Assembly: GCA_937934115.1 (NCBI GenBank)
Contig: CALHAH010000022.1
Coordinates: 23,119 to 87,118, forward strand
DNA length: 64,000 nucleotides
Direction: 5' to 3'
DNA from: an uncultured Thermoanaerobaculum sp.
GTDB lineage: Bacteria > Acidobacteriota > Thermoanaerobaculia > Thermoanaerobaculales > Thermoanaerobaculaceae
The notes beneath the pieces are model-generated. The model was not told the DNA's origin, did no database searches, and saw nothing but the letters and a program-made list of their open reading frames with translations. This document shows, one piece after another, positions 1 to 9,129 of the stretch (positions are counted from its first letter, which is position 1; each line of letters opens with the position of its first letter). Made by a program: the position numbers and the translations under genes.

Positions 1-1
1 G

Positions 2-1198
2 GAGGCAAAGCCGCTGCGCATCTTGGCGGTGGCCACCTACTACCGGCCGTACCTCTCAGGCCTCACGGTTTACCTGCAGCGCGTGGCGGAACACGTGGCG
101 GCTTGCGGCCACCAAGTAGTGGTGCTCACCTCCCGATTTCCCCAAGGCCTCCCTGAAGAGGAGGTGCATCAAGGGGTACGGGTGGTGCGCGTTCCGTTTT
201 GGCTGAAGGTGGGCAAGGGCGTGGTTATGCCGGGCCTTTACCGTCGTTTTTGGCAGGAGGCTAAAGCCGCCGATGTTGTCTGGTTGGTACTCCCCCAAGC
301 CGATGCCGCCCCCTTGGCTTGGCTTACAAAAAGAGCACATAAGCCGCTGGTGGTTTCGTACCTCTGTGATGTTACGTTGGGGAAAGGTTGGATGAATCAA
401 GCCATGGAAGGGCTCCTTGCTCTTTCCCATGGGCGGTGTCTGGCTCGCGCCGATGCGGTTGTGGCCTTAAGCGAGGATTACGCGGCATCCTCGCTGCTTT
501 TACAGCAGGTGCGGCAGCGGGTTACGGTCATCCCCCCACCAGTCCCCAGCATTGCCTTTTCGCCCGACGAAGTGACGGCGCTGAAAAAGCGATGGCAACT
601 GCACTCCGAGGCAGCGGTCATTGGCTACGTAGGAAGGGTTTCCCGCGAAAAGGGGCTGCACATCTTGGCTCAAGCCATGCCTGAAGTTTGGGCTGCGTTT
701 CCGCAAGCGCGGGTGATATGCGTTGGTCCCGGGAGTGAAGTTCCGGGAGAAAAAAACTACCGCACAGCGGTACAAAAGCTGGTTCGCCCTTTTGGTAAGC
801 GCTGGCTTTTCGCCGGGGTGCTCACGGAAGAGGAACTAGCCGCCTTTTACGGCCTGTGTACGGTTTTGGTGCTTCCCAGCCTCAACTCCACCGAGGCCTT
901 TGGCATGGTGCAAGTGGAGGCCATGAGCTGCGGCGCGCCGGTGGTTGCCAGTGACTTACCCGGGGTGCGGGAACCTATCGCCATGACCGGCATGGGTCTG
1001 GTGGTCCCGCCAGGTGATCCCCCGGCGCTGGCGGCTGCGCTTCGCCAGGTCCTTGCCGGTGATGTCAAGGTTTTACCTTTTCAGCGGGCAACGCTCAGCC
1101 GTTTTTCCCCGGAGGTTGTAACGCAAGATTTTTTGCAGATCTTCACAGAACTTTCACAAAGGCCCCTTGGCATGGGTGGGGGGAGGGTAGTACAATGA
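2..1198 (+). CDS. Glycosyltransferase family 4 (GT-B fold), 5' end probably outside window
   Basis: This looks like a retaining GT-B glycosyltransferase that moves a sugar from a nucleotide donor onto a lipid or polysaccharide acceptor. The C-terminal half has the family hallmarks GYVGRVSREKGL and EAMSCGAPVVASDLPGVREP, the donor-binding region with the E-x7-E pattern. The track starts at a TTG at position 23, but the frame stays open to the window edge (reading EAKPLR before ILAVATYYRPY), so the true start is probably just upstream. The N-terminal ILAVATYYRPYLSGL matches the usual first beta strand and glycine loop. The acceptor cannot be told from sequence. The gene's 3' end contains the Pho box and promoter of the next gene. 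Confidence 0.85.
   Translation, partial: EAKPLRILAVATYYRPYLSGLTVYLQRVAEHVAACGHQVVVLTSRFPQGLPEEEVHQGVRVVRVPFWLKVGKGVVMPGLYRRFWQEAKAADVVWLVLPQADAAPLAWLTKRAHKPLVVSYLCDVTLGKGWMNQAMEGLLALSHGRCLARADAVVALSEDYAASSLLLQQVRQRVTVIPPPVPSIAFSPDEVTALKKRWQLHSEAAVIGYVGRVSREKGLHILAQAMPEVWAAFPQARVICVGPGSEVPGEKNYRTAVQKLVRPFGKRWLFAGVLTEEELAAFYGLCTVLVLPSLNSTEAFGMVQVEAMSCGAPVVASDLPGVREPIAMTGMGLVVPPGDPPALAAALRQVLAGDVKVLPFQRATLSRFSPEVVTQDFLQIFTELSQRPLGMGGGRVVQ
1141..1158 (+). promoter_or_regulatory. Pho box upstream of TonB-dependent receptor
   Basis: CTTCACA-GAAC-TTTCACA: two 7-bp direct repeats separated by 4 bp, the classic PhoB-binding geometry. It lies inside the 3' end of the glycosyltransferase gene and 8 bp upstream of a -35/-10 promoter for the TonB receptor. 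It closely resembles the box between the phosphodiesterase gene and pstS in this window (CTTCACA-GAAT-CTTCAGA). PhoB binding is inferred from architecture and context. Confidence 0.65.
1167..1196 (+). promoter_or_regulatory. Sigma-70-type promoter for TonB receptor gene
   Basis: TTGGCA (1167-1172), an 18-bp spacer and TACAAT (1191-1196). It overlaps the last codons of the upstream glycosyltransferase. A strong AAGGAGGAGG ribosome site precedes the ATG at 1238. Confidence 0.65.
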
Positions 1199-1237
1199 CA
1201 ACGTGCACGGGCAGCTTCATTACATAAGGAGGAGGGT

Positions 1238-4099
1238 ATGAGGAATAGAAACGTTTTGGTGGCGTTTTTGGTGGTAACTCTCGCGCTTTTGGCGCTTCCG
1301 AGCTGGGCCCAGTCCAACATCACCACCGGTGAGGTGCTGGGCAACGTCAAGGACGCCGAGGGCGGGGTGCTTCCCGGGGTGACCGTAGAGCTCCGGAACA
1401 TGGAAACCGGTTTGGTGCGGCGGACCGTCACTAACCTCCAGGGCGCCTTCCGGTTTGAGTTTGTACCGGTGGGGACTTACGAGGTCCGCGCCGAGCTTTC
1501 CGGTTTTCGCCCAGAAGTCAAGCAGGGCATTACCGTTTCCCTGGGTACTTCGGTGCGCGTGGAGTTCACCCTCAACGTGGGGACCTTGGCGGAAGAGGTG
1601 ACGGTCACTGCCGCCGCACCGTTGGTGGAAACCACCCGCCCTGATGTGGCCAACGCCGTCGGTGAAATTCAGATTGCCAACCTGCCCCTCAACGGCCGGG
1701 ACTTCTTGGATTTCATTGCCCTGACACCGCAGTCCACGGTGGATGACAACGGTCGCGCTCACATTGGCGGCATGCGCGGCATCCAAAACAACTTCAACAT
1801 TGACGGTGCCAATGCGCAATCCACCTTTTTTGGTGAAGAGAGGGGCGGCACCAGGCCGGCGTTTACGTTTTCTCAGGGGGCAATTAAGGAATTCCAGGTC
1901 ATTGTCTCGTCGTACAACGTACAGTTCGGCAACGCTTCCGGAGGTATCATCAATGCCATTACCAAATCTGGCACCAACAACTTCAAGTTAGAAAGCTGGT
2001 ACTACTTCCGTGATGAGTCCATGATGGAGGATTTCAAGAAGCCACCGGCAGCCACGGTGGCGCCGCAAAAGCGGGCCTTCGAACAGCATCAGTTCGGTCT
2101 CTCGCTGGGTGGGCCGGTTATCAAGGATAAGCTGCACTACTTTCTCTCTTACGACGGACAGCGCTTGGATCGTCCCTTAGCTTTGGAGTTCCGCAACTTC
2201 CCGGCGGGCAGAGAAGCGGACTTTGAGGCCAAAACCGGCCTTCGCCTTTCGCAAGAGAGCTTCCGCACCATCACCCAGACCAACGACGACGACGTGCTCT
2301 TGGGCAAATTGGACTGGCAAGTTTCGCCAAGCCTTTTGGTTACTTTCCGGCACAACTACTCCAACTACGAGGGTCAAAACGCCACCTCTGATTCCATTAC
2401 AACTGGGGTTTCCAACAACGGCTTGGAAAAGAACAAGTTCCACTCCTCGGTTTTGAATCTCAACGCGGTGTTGGGGGCTAACGTCTTTAACGAGCTCATT
2501 CTGCAATACGCCAAGGAAGAACGGCCGCGGTTGGCCAACAACACCTCGCTTCCCGAGGTGGCCATCTCCTCGGATGCTTTCTTTGGGCAAAACAACTTCT
2601 TGCCCAATAACCTCGTTGAGGAGCGCACGCAAATTGCCGACAACTTCAGCTATTACTTGGAAAAGCACGGTATTAAGGCCGGGTTCAACGTTGACCTGGT
2701 AAGCTACGACGACCTCTTCTACCGGTACCAAAGGGGTCGGTACTTCTACCGCTCCTGGAGCGACTTCTTTAACAACAGGCCGAGCCAATACATCCAGAGC
2801 TTCTCGGATTTTGGTGGGCGGGTGAAGTTCGACACCAACTACTACTCCGGCTACCTGCAAGACGAATGGAAGCCCACCCCGCACCTCACCGTTACGGCCG
2901 GTATCCGCTACGACTTCCAGGACAACCCCAAACCCCACGAGACCAACCCCAAGTTCCCCAACACCGGCAAGATCCCTGACGACAAGAACAACTGGGCACC
3001 GCGCGTGGGTTTTGCTTGGGACCCATTTGGTGAAGGGAGGACCGTGGTGCGAGGGGGCTTCGGTTACTTCTACGACATCACACCCACGCTTTTGATTGCC
3101 AACGCCATGCTGACTAACGGTATCCGCGTGGTGAGGGTAACCTTGAACTGCACGTCCACCCAGCCCTGTCCCACGTTCCCCAACATTTTCCCAAGCCTGG
3201 GTTCCCTGCCCATTACCACCCCCGATCTCTTCGTGTTTGCTCCGGGTTTCGAAAACCCCAAGACCAAGCGCTTTTCCTTGGGTGTGGAACAGGAGCTTGG
3301 CGGCAACTACGCCCTGGGCGCTGAGTTTATCTGGTCCTACACCACGCACTTGGAGAGGCTCCGGGATTTGAACCTGGTGCCGGTGGGGTACACCGAGTTT
3401 GGCACCCACTACTACAACCCGAGCTTAAAGAACTACAGGGACTTCGGCCGGATCGGGCAATTCACCGACGATGCCGAATCTCGTTACTGGGCGGTGGTGC
3501 TTAAGACGCGCAAGCGGTGGGCTGACGGTTGGATGCTCGACGCCTCTTACACGTACTCCAAGTGGCGGGACAACAACTCCAACGAGCGCACGGTTTCCAT
3601 TGGTACGTATGGGGCCGGGGATGACCAACTAAACATCATGGATAACTGGGGGCCGGGAGACTACGACCTTGCCCACAAGTTCGTGCTTTCGGCGGTGGTT
3701 TTGTTACCGTGGGATATTCAGCTCTCCACTATTGCCACGGTGCGTTCCGGGTACCCCTTTACACCCACCGACGGGCGTGACCTCAACAACGACACCTACA
3801 CCGGCGACCGCGCGTGGTGGAACGGCGTGCGCTACGGCCGAAACTCCTTCCGGCAGCCATACTACCGCAATGTGGACCTTCGTCTTTCCAAGATTTTCCG
3901 TTTTGGTGCCAGCTACGAGCTGGAAGTCATCGGTGAGGCTTTCAACTTGTTTGACAACTCCAACTTCCGCACTTCCATCACGCAAATGGTCAATTACGAC
4001 CGTACCCGTGGCGTGGCGAGCTACAACGCCAACTTTGGCCGTGCCAACATTGCCGGCTCGCCGAGACAGTACCAGGTAGGGTTGAAGTTCCGCTTGTAA
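1238..4099 (+). CDS. TonB-dependent outer-membrane receptor with carboxypeptidase-regulatory-like domain
   Basis: An outer-membrane active transporter or receptor of the Oar/CarboxypepD_reg type that is expanded in Acidobacteriota. A signal peptide (about residues 1-25, ending SWAQ) is followed by a carboxypeptidase-regulatory beta-sandwich (about 27-105, with GVLPGVTVELRN and PVGTYEVRAELSGF). A plug domain follows (about 125-240, with LPLNGRDF and the IDGANAQ segment), then a long beta-barrel ending YQVGLKFRL. Length (953 aa) is typical. The start is fixed by AAGGAGGAGG. No separate TonB box was recognised. The Pho box, and a phosphodiesterase gene facing it, suggest uptake of a phosphorus-containing substrate. 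The substrate itself is inference. Confidence 0.85.
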   Translation: MRNRNVLVAFLVVTLALLALPSWAQSNITTGEVLGNVKDAEGGVLPGVTVELRNMETGLVRRTVTNLQGAFRFEFVPVGTYEVRAELSGFRPEVKQGITVSLGTSVRVEFTLNVGTLAEEVTVTAAAPLVETTRPDVANAVGEIQIANLPLNGRDFLDFIALTPQSTVDDNGRAHIGGMRGIQNNFNIDGANAQSTFFGEERGGTRPAFTFSQGAIKEFQVIVSSYNVQFGNASGGIINAITKSGTNNFKLESWYYFRDESMMEDFKKPPAATVAPQKRAFEQHQFGLSLGGPVIKDKLHYFLSYDGQRLDRPLALEFRNFPAGREADFEAKTGLRLSQESFRTITQTNDDDVLLGKLDWQVSPSLLVTFRHNYSNYEGQNATSDSITTGVSNNGLEKNKFHSSVLNLNAVLGANVFNELILQYAKEERPRLANNTSLPEVAISSDAFFGQNNFLPNNLVEERTQIADNFSYYLEKHGIKAGFNVDLVSYDDLFYRYQRGRYFYRSWSDFFNNRPSQYIQSFSDFGGRVKFDTNYYSGYLQDEWKPTPHLTVTAGIRYDFQDNPKPHETNPKFPNTGKIPDDKNNWAPRVGFAWDPFGEGRTVVRGGFGYFYDITPTLLIANAMLTNGIRVVRVTLNCTSTQPCPTFPNIFPSLGSLPITTPDLFVFAPGFENPKTKRFSLGVEQELGGNYALGAEFIWSYTTHLERLRDLNLVPVGYTEFGTHYYNPSLKNYRDFGRIGQFTDDAESRYWAVVLKTRKRWADGWMLDASYTYSKWRDNNSNERTVSIGTYGAGDDQLNIMDNWGPGDYDLAHKFVLSAVVLLPWDIQLSTIATVRSGYPFTPTDGRDLNNDTYTGDRAWWNGVRYGRNSFRQPYYRNVDLRLSKIFRFGASYELEVIGEAFNLFDNSNFRTSITQMVNYDRTRGVASYNANFGRANIAGSPRQYQVGLKFRL

Positions 4100-4121
4100 C
4101 GCAGGGACGGCAACGCGACAG

Positions 4122-4160
4122 GCGGGGCCCTGCGGGGCCCCGCTTTGCTTTGGTTTTTTT
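4122..4160. terminator. Convergent (bidirectional) terminator
   Basis: GCGGGGCC/GGCCCCGC stem (4122-4129 with 4136-4143) and a six-base loop, followed by a T-rich run ending at 4160. It sits between the converging TonB receptor and phosphodiesterase genes; the T tract runs straight into the stop codon of the latter. Confidence 0.75.
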
Positions 4161-5953
4161 TACTTTGGTGGCGAAAGGCCCAAAAGCTCGCTCACGAAGG
4201 GCGCTACTTGTGTCAAGTGGATCTTGGCCAGCATCTTACGTGGTACGCCGGCGCCCTGGGCCATAAAAACCGCCCCCATTTCTGGGTGGTGGTTGAGGTA
4301 GCCGTGCATGCCCGCGTAGGGGGGAGCAGTTACCAGGGGATCGCCCAAACGCCCGCCCAGCCCCACTCCAGGTTTCGGGAAGACCACTAAGTCCCCACTG
4401 TGGGGGTGGGCCAGCCCCCAGGTGCTGGCCTTTTCCCGCGGGGCAACGGCCTCCAAAGCGGGGCTACCACCCGCCTCTAACCGCGCCAAGGCTTCGGTGA
4501 CTGCCACAAGCAACTTCTCTCGGGCCTGGTGGGTGGCAAGGCCTGTGGGTTCTCGTGTTTCAAGGTGGGTGTAAAGGTGGGCTACGCCTCCTCCCTGCAC
4601 GGCCCAAAGCCGGCATTCGGGGGACAGGCTCTCCCTTTCAGCTTGCCGGGAGATGGGACACCAACCCCCTTGGTCCAACATCGCCTGGAGGTTGAGCTGT
4701 ACCCACACCGGCTGAATGCCATGGTCGGAAACCACCACCAGAGCGTCCCGAGAAAGGTCCAGGGCCCTGGCTAGCGCCCCCACCGCCCGGTCCGCCACCT
4801 GGTAGGTCCAGTCCAAAAACGCAGCGCTGGTTTGAGCAAGGCCCTCGGTGAAGCGTGGCTGCCGGTGGTCGGTGAACAGCAAGGCATGTTGCGCCTGGTC
4901 CACCACCGGTTGGTACGAGAGGAGAAGGTCAAACTCCATGTGGCGCAGGGCCACCAACGTGGCGGCAGTAAAAAACGAGGAAAAGCGCGTAAGCTGTGCG
5001 CCGTACTCCTCCAGCGTGAGGCCTTTTTCCCCTCGCAAGCCGGCTTCCAGGGCACGGTCATCGGGGGGGCCCGGCCAAAACCCGGCCTCTTGTTCCAAGA
5101 GCTCACGAAAGGCCCGTGGGTAAGCGTCCAGAGCGTAAAAGCCGCCCTGGTACAACACCAGCCGGGGCGGGTGGAGCTGGATTTCCTTCAGTAGGCACCA
5201 AGCTCCCAGGGTTTGTTCGCCACCGTCGGCGTGCCGTTCTTTTACCGTGAGGGGGAACCACTCCCCGACGGCGATCACCTGTCGTTGGCTCCCCTCGCCC
5301 ACCACGAGGCGCGGCGTTCCCCGATGGTCGCCGGCGGGCGCAATGAAAAATGGAAACGCCACGGTTTTTTCTCTGCCTTGAAGCGACAGGCGCACCTCCA
5401 GCTTTGACGGATGGGTTTGTGGCTCTGCGGTAAGCTCCCAGAAACGGGGACGGCTGGCCGCTTGATTGACGTAAACCATAAAGAAATCAGCGCTCCGCTC
5501 TGGGGAGGCGCCGTCGCACCCGGGGAAGGTAACCACCCCTACTTTGCCCCCCTGCCTTTTCACCGCGCCCCAAAGGGGTTCCACTTCCCAGGGGTAATCA
5601 AAGCCGGAAACCGTTGCCCCCAGCGAGGTATTGGGCAGGTGGAAACGGTTAGCCACAATGCCGTGCTCTTGCGGGAGACGGCCGGTGGCGATGGTGGCGT
5701 GGCTTACGGAGGTGAGCGTGGGGTTTGGAGGAATGGCCACTTCTGCTGTCAGACCCTGCTTAGCGAAGCTCGCCAAGCCGTGGGTATCTCCGTAGGCTTG
5801 GGCCATCAACAGCTGGCGGTGACGGGCGGCTGCCAATCCGTCCACCGAAAGCAAAACCACCCGTCGCGCTTTTTTCCCTTTGGTGGGTGGGGTGGGTGTT
5901 GGCGCCTGACAGCTGGTTACGAACAAGGCCAGAAGGCAAAGGGCAATTATCAT
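4160..5953 (-). CDS. Type I phosphodiesterase/nucleotide pyrophosphatase family lipoprotein
   Basis: An alkaline-phosphatase-superfamily hydrolase that would cleave phosphodi- or monoesters outside the cytoplasm. A lipoprotein signal ends FVTSC, with the lipidated Cys at residue 15. The metal motif SVDG is at 36-39. The segment NPTLTSVSHATIATG (78-91) matches the NPP active site PTxTxPxH, with Thr81 as the likely nucleophile. GRLPQEHGI follows, and VVSDHG supplies late metal ligands near residue 400. Length (597 aa) is somewhat long for the family. It is divergent from pstS across a 101-bp region containing a Pho box, so it is probably induced by phosphate starvation to release phosphate from esters. 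Exact substrate unknown. Confidence 0.82.
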   Translation of the reverse strand: MIIALCLLALFVTSCQAPTPTPPTKGKKARRVVLLSVDGLAAARHRQLLMAQAYGDTHGLASFAKQGLTAEVAIPPNPTLTSVSHATIATGRLPQEHGIVANRFHLPNTSLGATVSGFDYPWEVEPLWGAVKRQGGKVGVVTFPGCDGASPERSADFFMVYVNQAASRPRFWELTAEPQTHPSKLEVRLSLQGREKTVAFPFFIAPAGDHRGTPRLVVGEGSQRQVIAVGEWFPLTVKERHADGGEQTLGAWCLLKEIQLHPPRLVLYQGGFYALDAYPRAFRELLEQEAGFWPGPPDDRALEAGLRGEKGLTLEEYGAQLTRFSSFFTAATLVALRHMEFDLLLSYQPVVDQAQHALLFTDHRQPRFTEGLAQTSAAFLDWTYQVADRAVGALARALDLSRDALVVVSDHGIQPVWVQLNLQAMLDQGGWCPISRQAERESLSPECRLWAVQGGGVAHLYTHLETREPTGLATHQAREKLLVAVTEALARLEAGGSPALEAVAPREKASTWGLAHPHSGDLVVFPKPGVGLGGRLGDPLVTAPPYAGMHGYLNHHPEMGAVFMAQGAGVPRKMLAKIHLTQVAPFVSELLGLSPPK

Positions 5954-5959
5954 GGGCGT

Positions 5960-5965
5960 AGTGTA
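5960..5965 (-). promoter_or_regulatory. -10 element giving a leaderless phosphodiesterase mRNA
   Basis: On the minus strand TACACT is followed by only six bases (ACGCCC) and then the ATG at 5953. Transcription would start at or next to the start codon, and no Shine-Dalgarno is present. Confidence 0.5.
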
Positions 5966-5988
5966 GCCCAGCCCGCGTTTGCTTCCAC

Positions 5989-6006
5989 CTTCACAGAATC
6001 TTCAGA
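5989..6006. promoter_or_regulatory. Shared Pho box between phosphodiesterase gene and pstS
   Basis: CTTCACA-GAAT-CTTCAGA: two 7-bp direct repeats with 4-bp spacing, the E. coli-style Pho box architecture. It lies in the divergent region, 36 bp from the phosphodiesterase start and 48 bp from pstS. It is nearly identical to the copy at 1141-1158. Confidence 0.7.
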
Positions 6007-6054
6007 CGTGTGAGGAAAATGGAGCTGGGGTGGTAAGCACCCCGGGAGGAACGG

Positions 6055-7023
6055 ATGAAAAAAAGAATCACCTGGGGTGTGGCAGTACTTTTGTATGGGG
6101 CCGTGGCTTTTGCGCAAGCCGTGAAGGTGGATCCGGCGATTAAGCCGTACGTGAAGAAACGGCAGGTTTCAGGTAACCTCAACTCTGTGGGTTCCGACAC
6201 CATGAATAACCTTATGACCCTCTGGGCAGAGGCTTTCCGGAAGCAGCAACCGGCGGTGCGGGTGCAGGTGGAAGGCAAGGGCTCATCGACGGCGCCGGCA
6301 GCGCTCATGGCCGGTACCGCCCAGCTGGGACCCATGTCGCGGGAAATGAAGGACTCGGAGGTAGATGCCATCGTTGCCAAATACGGCTTCGAACCCACGC
6401 AAATCATCACTGCTCTGGACGTGCTGGCGGTTTACGTGCACAAGGATAACCCTCTGAACTCCCTGAGCTTGCCGGAAGTGGACGCGATCTTCTCGAAAAC
6501 CCGACGTTTGGGGTTCGGTCGTGATATTACCACCTGGGGCCAGCTGGGGCTTTCCGGGGAGTGGGCCAGGAAGCCCATCTCTCTCTACGGCCGTAACGCG
6601 GCTTCCGGCACCTACGGCTATTTCAAAGACCACGCTTTGGGAGGCGGGGATTTCAAGGACACCGTAAAAGAGCAGCCAGGTTCTGCCTCGGTGGTGCAGG
6701 GGGTCAGTGAGGACCGTTACGGTATCGGCTACTCGGGTATTGGCTACGCCACCTCCGGGGTCAAGGCTCTGGCGCTGGCTAAGAAACCTGGGGAGAAGGC
6801 CTATCCCCCAAACTACGAGGATGCTCTCCAGAAGACTTACCCGCTGGCGCGATCGCTGTACATTTACGTGGTGCAAGACCCACGCAAGCCCATGGACCCG
6901 TTGGTGGAAGAGTTCTTGCGCTTCGTGCTGTCTAAGGAAGGACAGGAGATCGTCATCAAGGACGGTTACTTGCCCCTAGCTGCCCAAATGGTGGAGCAAG
7001 AGCTGGCGAAGCTTTCGCGCTAG
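6055..7023 (+). CDS. pstS: Phosphate ABC transporter substrate-binding protein PstS
   Basis: Periplasmic phosphate-binding component of the high-affinity Pst transporter. A signal peptide (about 1-22, ending AFAQA) precedes a PstS-like type 2 periplasmic binding fold. Phosphate-contacting stretches are visible: VGSDTMNNL near residue 43, VEGKGSSTAPAALMAGTAQLGPMSREM around 73-99, and RNAASGTYGYF around 179-189. Length (322 aa) is normal. An upstream Pho box and GGGAGGAA ribosome site support start and regulation. It leads an eight-gene pst-pho operon; pstC follows after 9 bp. It may be secreted or stay periplasmic. Confidence 0.92.
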   Translation: MKKRITWGVAVLLYGAVAFAQAVKVDPAIKPYVKKRQVSGNLNSVGSDTMNNLMTLWAEAFRKQQPAVRVQVEGKGSSTAPAALMAGTAQLGPMSREMKDSEVDAIVAKYGFEPTQIITALDVLAVYVHKDNPLNSLSLPEVDAIFSKTRRLGFGRDITTWGQLGLSGEWARKPISLYGRNAASGTYGYFKDHALGGGDFKDTVKEQPGSASVVQGVSEDRYGIGYSGIGYATSGVKALALAKKPGEKAYPPNYEDALQKTYPLARSLYIYVVQDPRKPMDPLVEEFLRFVLSKEGQEIVIKDGYLPLAAQMVEQELAKLSR

Positions 7024-7032
7024 GGGCAAGCC

Positions 7033-9129
7033 ATGGCTGGGGCTCGGGATCGGGCTAGACGTCGTGAGCTTTGGGCCAAGGCCCTGATTACCGGTGCCGC
7101 CATGGCGGTGCTTTCTTCTACCTTCTTGCTTTTTGCGTACCTGTTGTGGGAAGTGTTGCCTTTGCTTCGCCCGGCTCGTCTGCGGCCATTGGAAACGGTA
7201 GCCGTGAAGGGCTCCGTTTTCGCTTTTCCCGGTGAGCTCCCTGGCTCTTTTTGGACCTTGAGCCAGGAGGGGGTCGTCCGGGTCCGCCCCCAAGGCGAGG
7301 CGGTGCGCCTTCCGCAAGTGGCCCCCCCCCTCACCGCAGCCATCGCCGATCGCTGGGCCCGTTGGTTGGCTGTGAGCGATGCCGAGGGCATTAAGGTTTA
7401 CCGTGTTTCCCTTCGCCCCAGCTTTGTGGGCCAGGAACGGCAGCTCAAGCTGCGCTTGAGCTCGCCTTTTGTGGCCGCAGCCACGGAGGTCAAACTCTTG
7501 GCGGTGGGGGGTGAGGCAACGCCCCTGGTACTGGGGGTCAGGGGGGGCGTAACGTACCTTTGGCGGGCACAGGGGGGTTCCCTGGAAGCTGTGGTTTTAA
7601 GCTCCCAGGAAGGGCACGCCGCCGTGGTGAACGAGGCCGGTGACCGCGTATGGCTGGCCAGCGACCGCCAGCTTACGGTTTGGGACGGTGGCGGCGGGCG
7701 TTTGGCGACGGCCCCGCTTTTGGCTCCAGCCACGGTAGTGACCCTGCTTCTGGGCGACCTCACCTGCCTGGTGGGGGATCGCCAGGGGAACGTGCAGGCC
7801 TTCGGGCTTTTTCAGGGGGAAGGCGGTAACTTCCTCTTGGAAGGCTTTGCTACCTTCCGTGGCCCTGGGCCTGTGCTGGGGCTAGCCCCTTCCCCGCGCA
7901 GCAAGGCCTTTGCGGTTCTCCGCCCGGGCCTGGTGCAGGTGGACTACCTGACTTCCGGCAAAGTTTTGGCGCAACACGCGGTACCTGAAGGTGCCCGCAC
8001 CGGCCTTGCCTTTGCCCCGCGGGGGGAGAGGCTTTTGGTGACCGAAGAATCCGGAGGTGCCCATGTGTTGGCCGCGGATCTTGGGCACCCCGAGGCCACC
8101 CTGGGGACCCTCTTCGGGAAGGTGCGGTACGAAGGGTACCGCAACACCACATGGACGTGGCAGTCCACCGGGGGGAGCAACGCCTTTGAGCCAAAGCTTT
8201 CCTTGGTTCCGCTCATCTTTGGCTCTTTTAAAGGCGCTTTTTACGCCATGCTCTTCTCCGCGCCCTTGGCTTTTTTGGCCGCGCTGTACACCAGCCAGTT
8301 TGCCACCGCCCGTCTGCGGCAGTGGGTTAAGCCTGTGGTGGAGCTTTTGGCAGGAGTGCCTTCGGTGGTGGTGGGGTTTGTGGCGGCTTTAGTCCTGGCG
8401 CCTTGGCTTTCCGCGCACCTGGGTGCGGTTCTTCTCGCTTTGTTCGTGCTTCCAGTTACGCTTCTTACCGCGGCGTGGCTCTGTGAGCTCCGTCCGCGGC
8501 CCTGGCAACTGCGCTTGCAAGAGCGGTGGGAACGGGTGCTCACCCTGGGCCTTTTGCTCGTGGGGCTGGGAATCGTTTGGCTTTTTGCCCCAGGCGTAGA
8601 GCGGTTGCTTTTCCCGGGCGGACTTTTGGAGTTCTTGCATACCCGCCTGGGCGTGTCCTACGATCAAAGGAACGCCCTTGTGACGGGCTTTGCCTTGGGT
8701 TTTGCGGTACTGCCCGTGATTTTTACGCTGGCGGAAGAGGCCTTGAGCAACGTGCCGGAGAGCCTGGTGAACGCAGCGTTGAGCCTCGGGGCTTCGCGAG
8801 CAAGGGCAGCGTGGACGGTGGTGGTACCGGCGGCGGCACCGGGTCTGGTGGCGGCCCTGCTTTTGGGTTTTGGAAGGGCGGTGGGCGAGACCATGATCGT
8901 GCTCATGGCTTCTGGTAACGCCCCGGTGCTTTCCTTTTCGCCCTTTTCTGGTATGCGCACGATGGCGGCGTGCATTGCGGTGGAGCTGCCAGAGGCCGCT
9001 TACGGTGAAACCTTATACCGAGTGCTGCTTTTGGTGGCCTTGCTTCTCTTTGCCTTTACGCTGGTCACTAACCTTTTAGGTCAACGGATCGCGCGCGGTT
9101 TGCGCCGTCGCTTTGGGGTGGCAAGGTGA
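7033..9129 (+). CDS. pstC: Phosphate ABC transporter permease PstC with large extracytoplasmic domain
   Basis: Inner-membrane permease half of the Pst importer. TM1 (about 20-42) is followed by roughly 330 residues that look like a beta-propeller (WLASDRQLTVWDG, FAPRGERLLVTEE). The conserved permease core starts near residue 390 (FGSFKGAFYAMLFSAPLAFLAALYTSQF). The EAA loop is seen as ALSLGASRARAAWTVVVPAAAPG. At 698 aa it belongs to the long PstC type, about twice the size of E. coli PstC. The pstA GTG overlaps its stop codon by 4 bp. Confidence 0.9.
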   Translation: MAGARDRARRRELWAKALITGAAMAVLSSTFLLFAYLLWEVLPLLRPARLRPLETVAVKGSVFAFPGELPGSFWTLSQEGVVRVRPQGEAVRLPQVAPPLTAAIADRWARWLAVSDAEGIKVYRVSLRPSFVGQERQLKLRLSSPFVAAATEVKLLAVGGEATPLVLGVRGGVTYLWRAQGGSLEAVVLSSQEGHAAVVNEAGDRVWLASDRQLTVWDGGGGRLATAPLLAPATVVTLLLGDLTCLVGDRQGNVQAFGLFQGEGGNFLLEGFATFRGPGPVLGLAPSPRSKAFAVLRPGLVQVDYLTSGKVLAQHAVPEGARTGLAFAPRGERLLVTEESGGAHVLAADLGHPEATLGTLFGKVRYEGYRNTTWTWQSTGGSNAFEPKLSLVPLIFGSFKGAFYAMLFSAPLAFLAALYTSQFATARLRQWVKPVVELLAGVPSVVVGFVAALVLAPWLSAHLGAVLLALFVLPVTLLTAAWLCELRPRPWQLRLQERWERVLTLGLLLVGLGIVWLFAPGVERLLFPGGLLEFLHTRLGVSYDQRNALVTGFALGFAVLPVIFTLAEEALSNVPESLVNAALSLGASRARAAWTVVVPAAAPGLVAALLLGFGRAVGETMIVLMASGNAPVLSFSPFSGMRTMAACIAVELPEAAYGETLYRVLLLVALLLFAFTLVTNLLGQRIARGLRRRFGVAR

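Noticed and set aside
2177-3409. 410-aa minus-strand ORF within the TonB receptor gene
   Set aside because: Shadow of a GC-rich gene: Val/Gly-rich, no ribosome site, and the plus strand encodes a clear family protein over the same bases.
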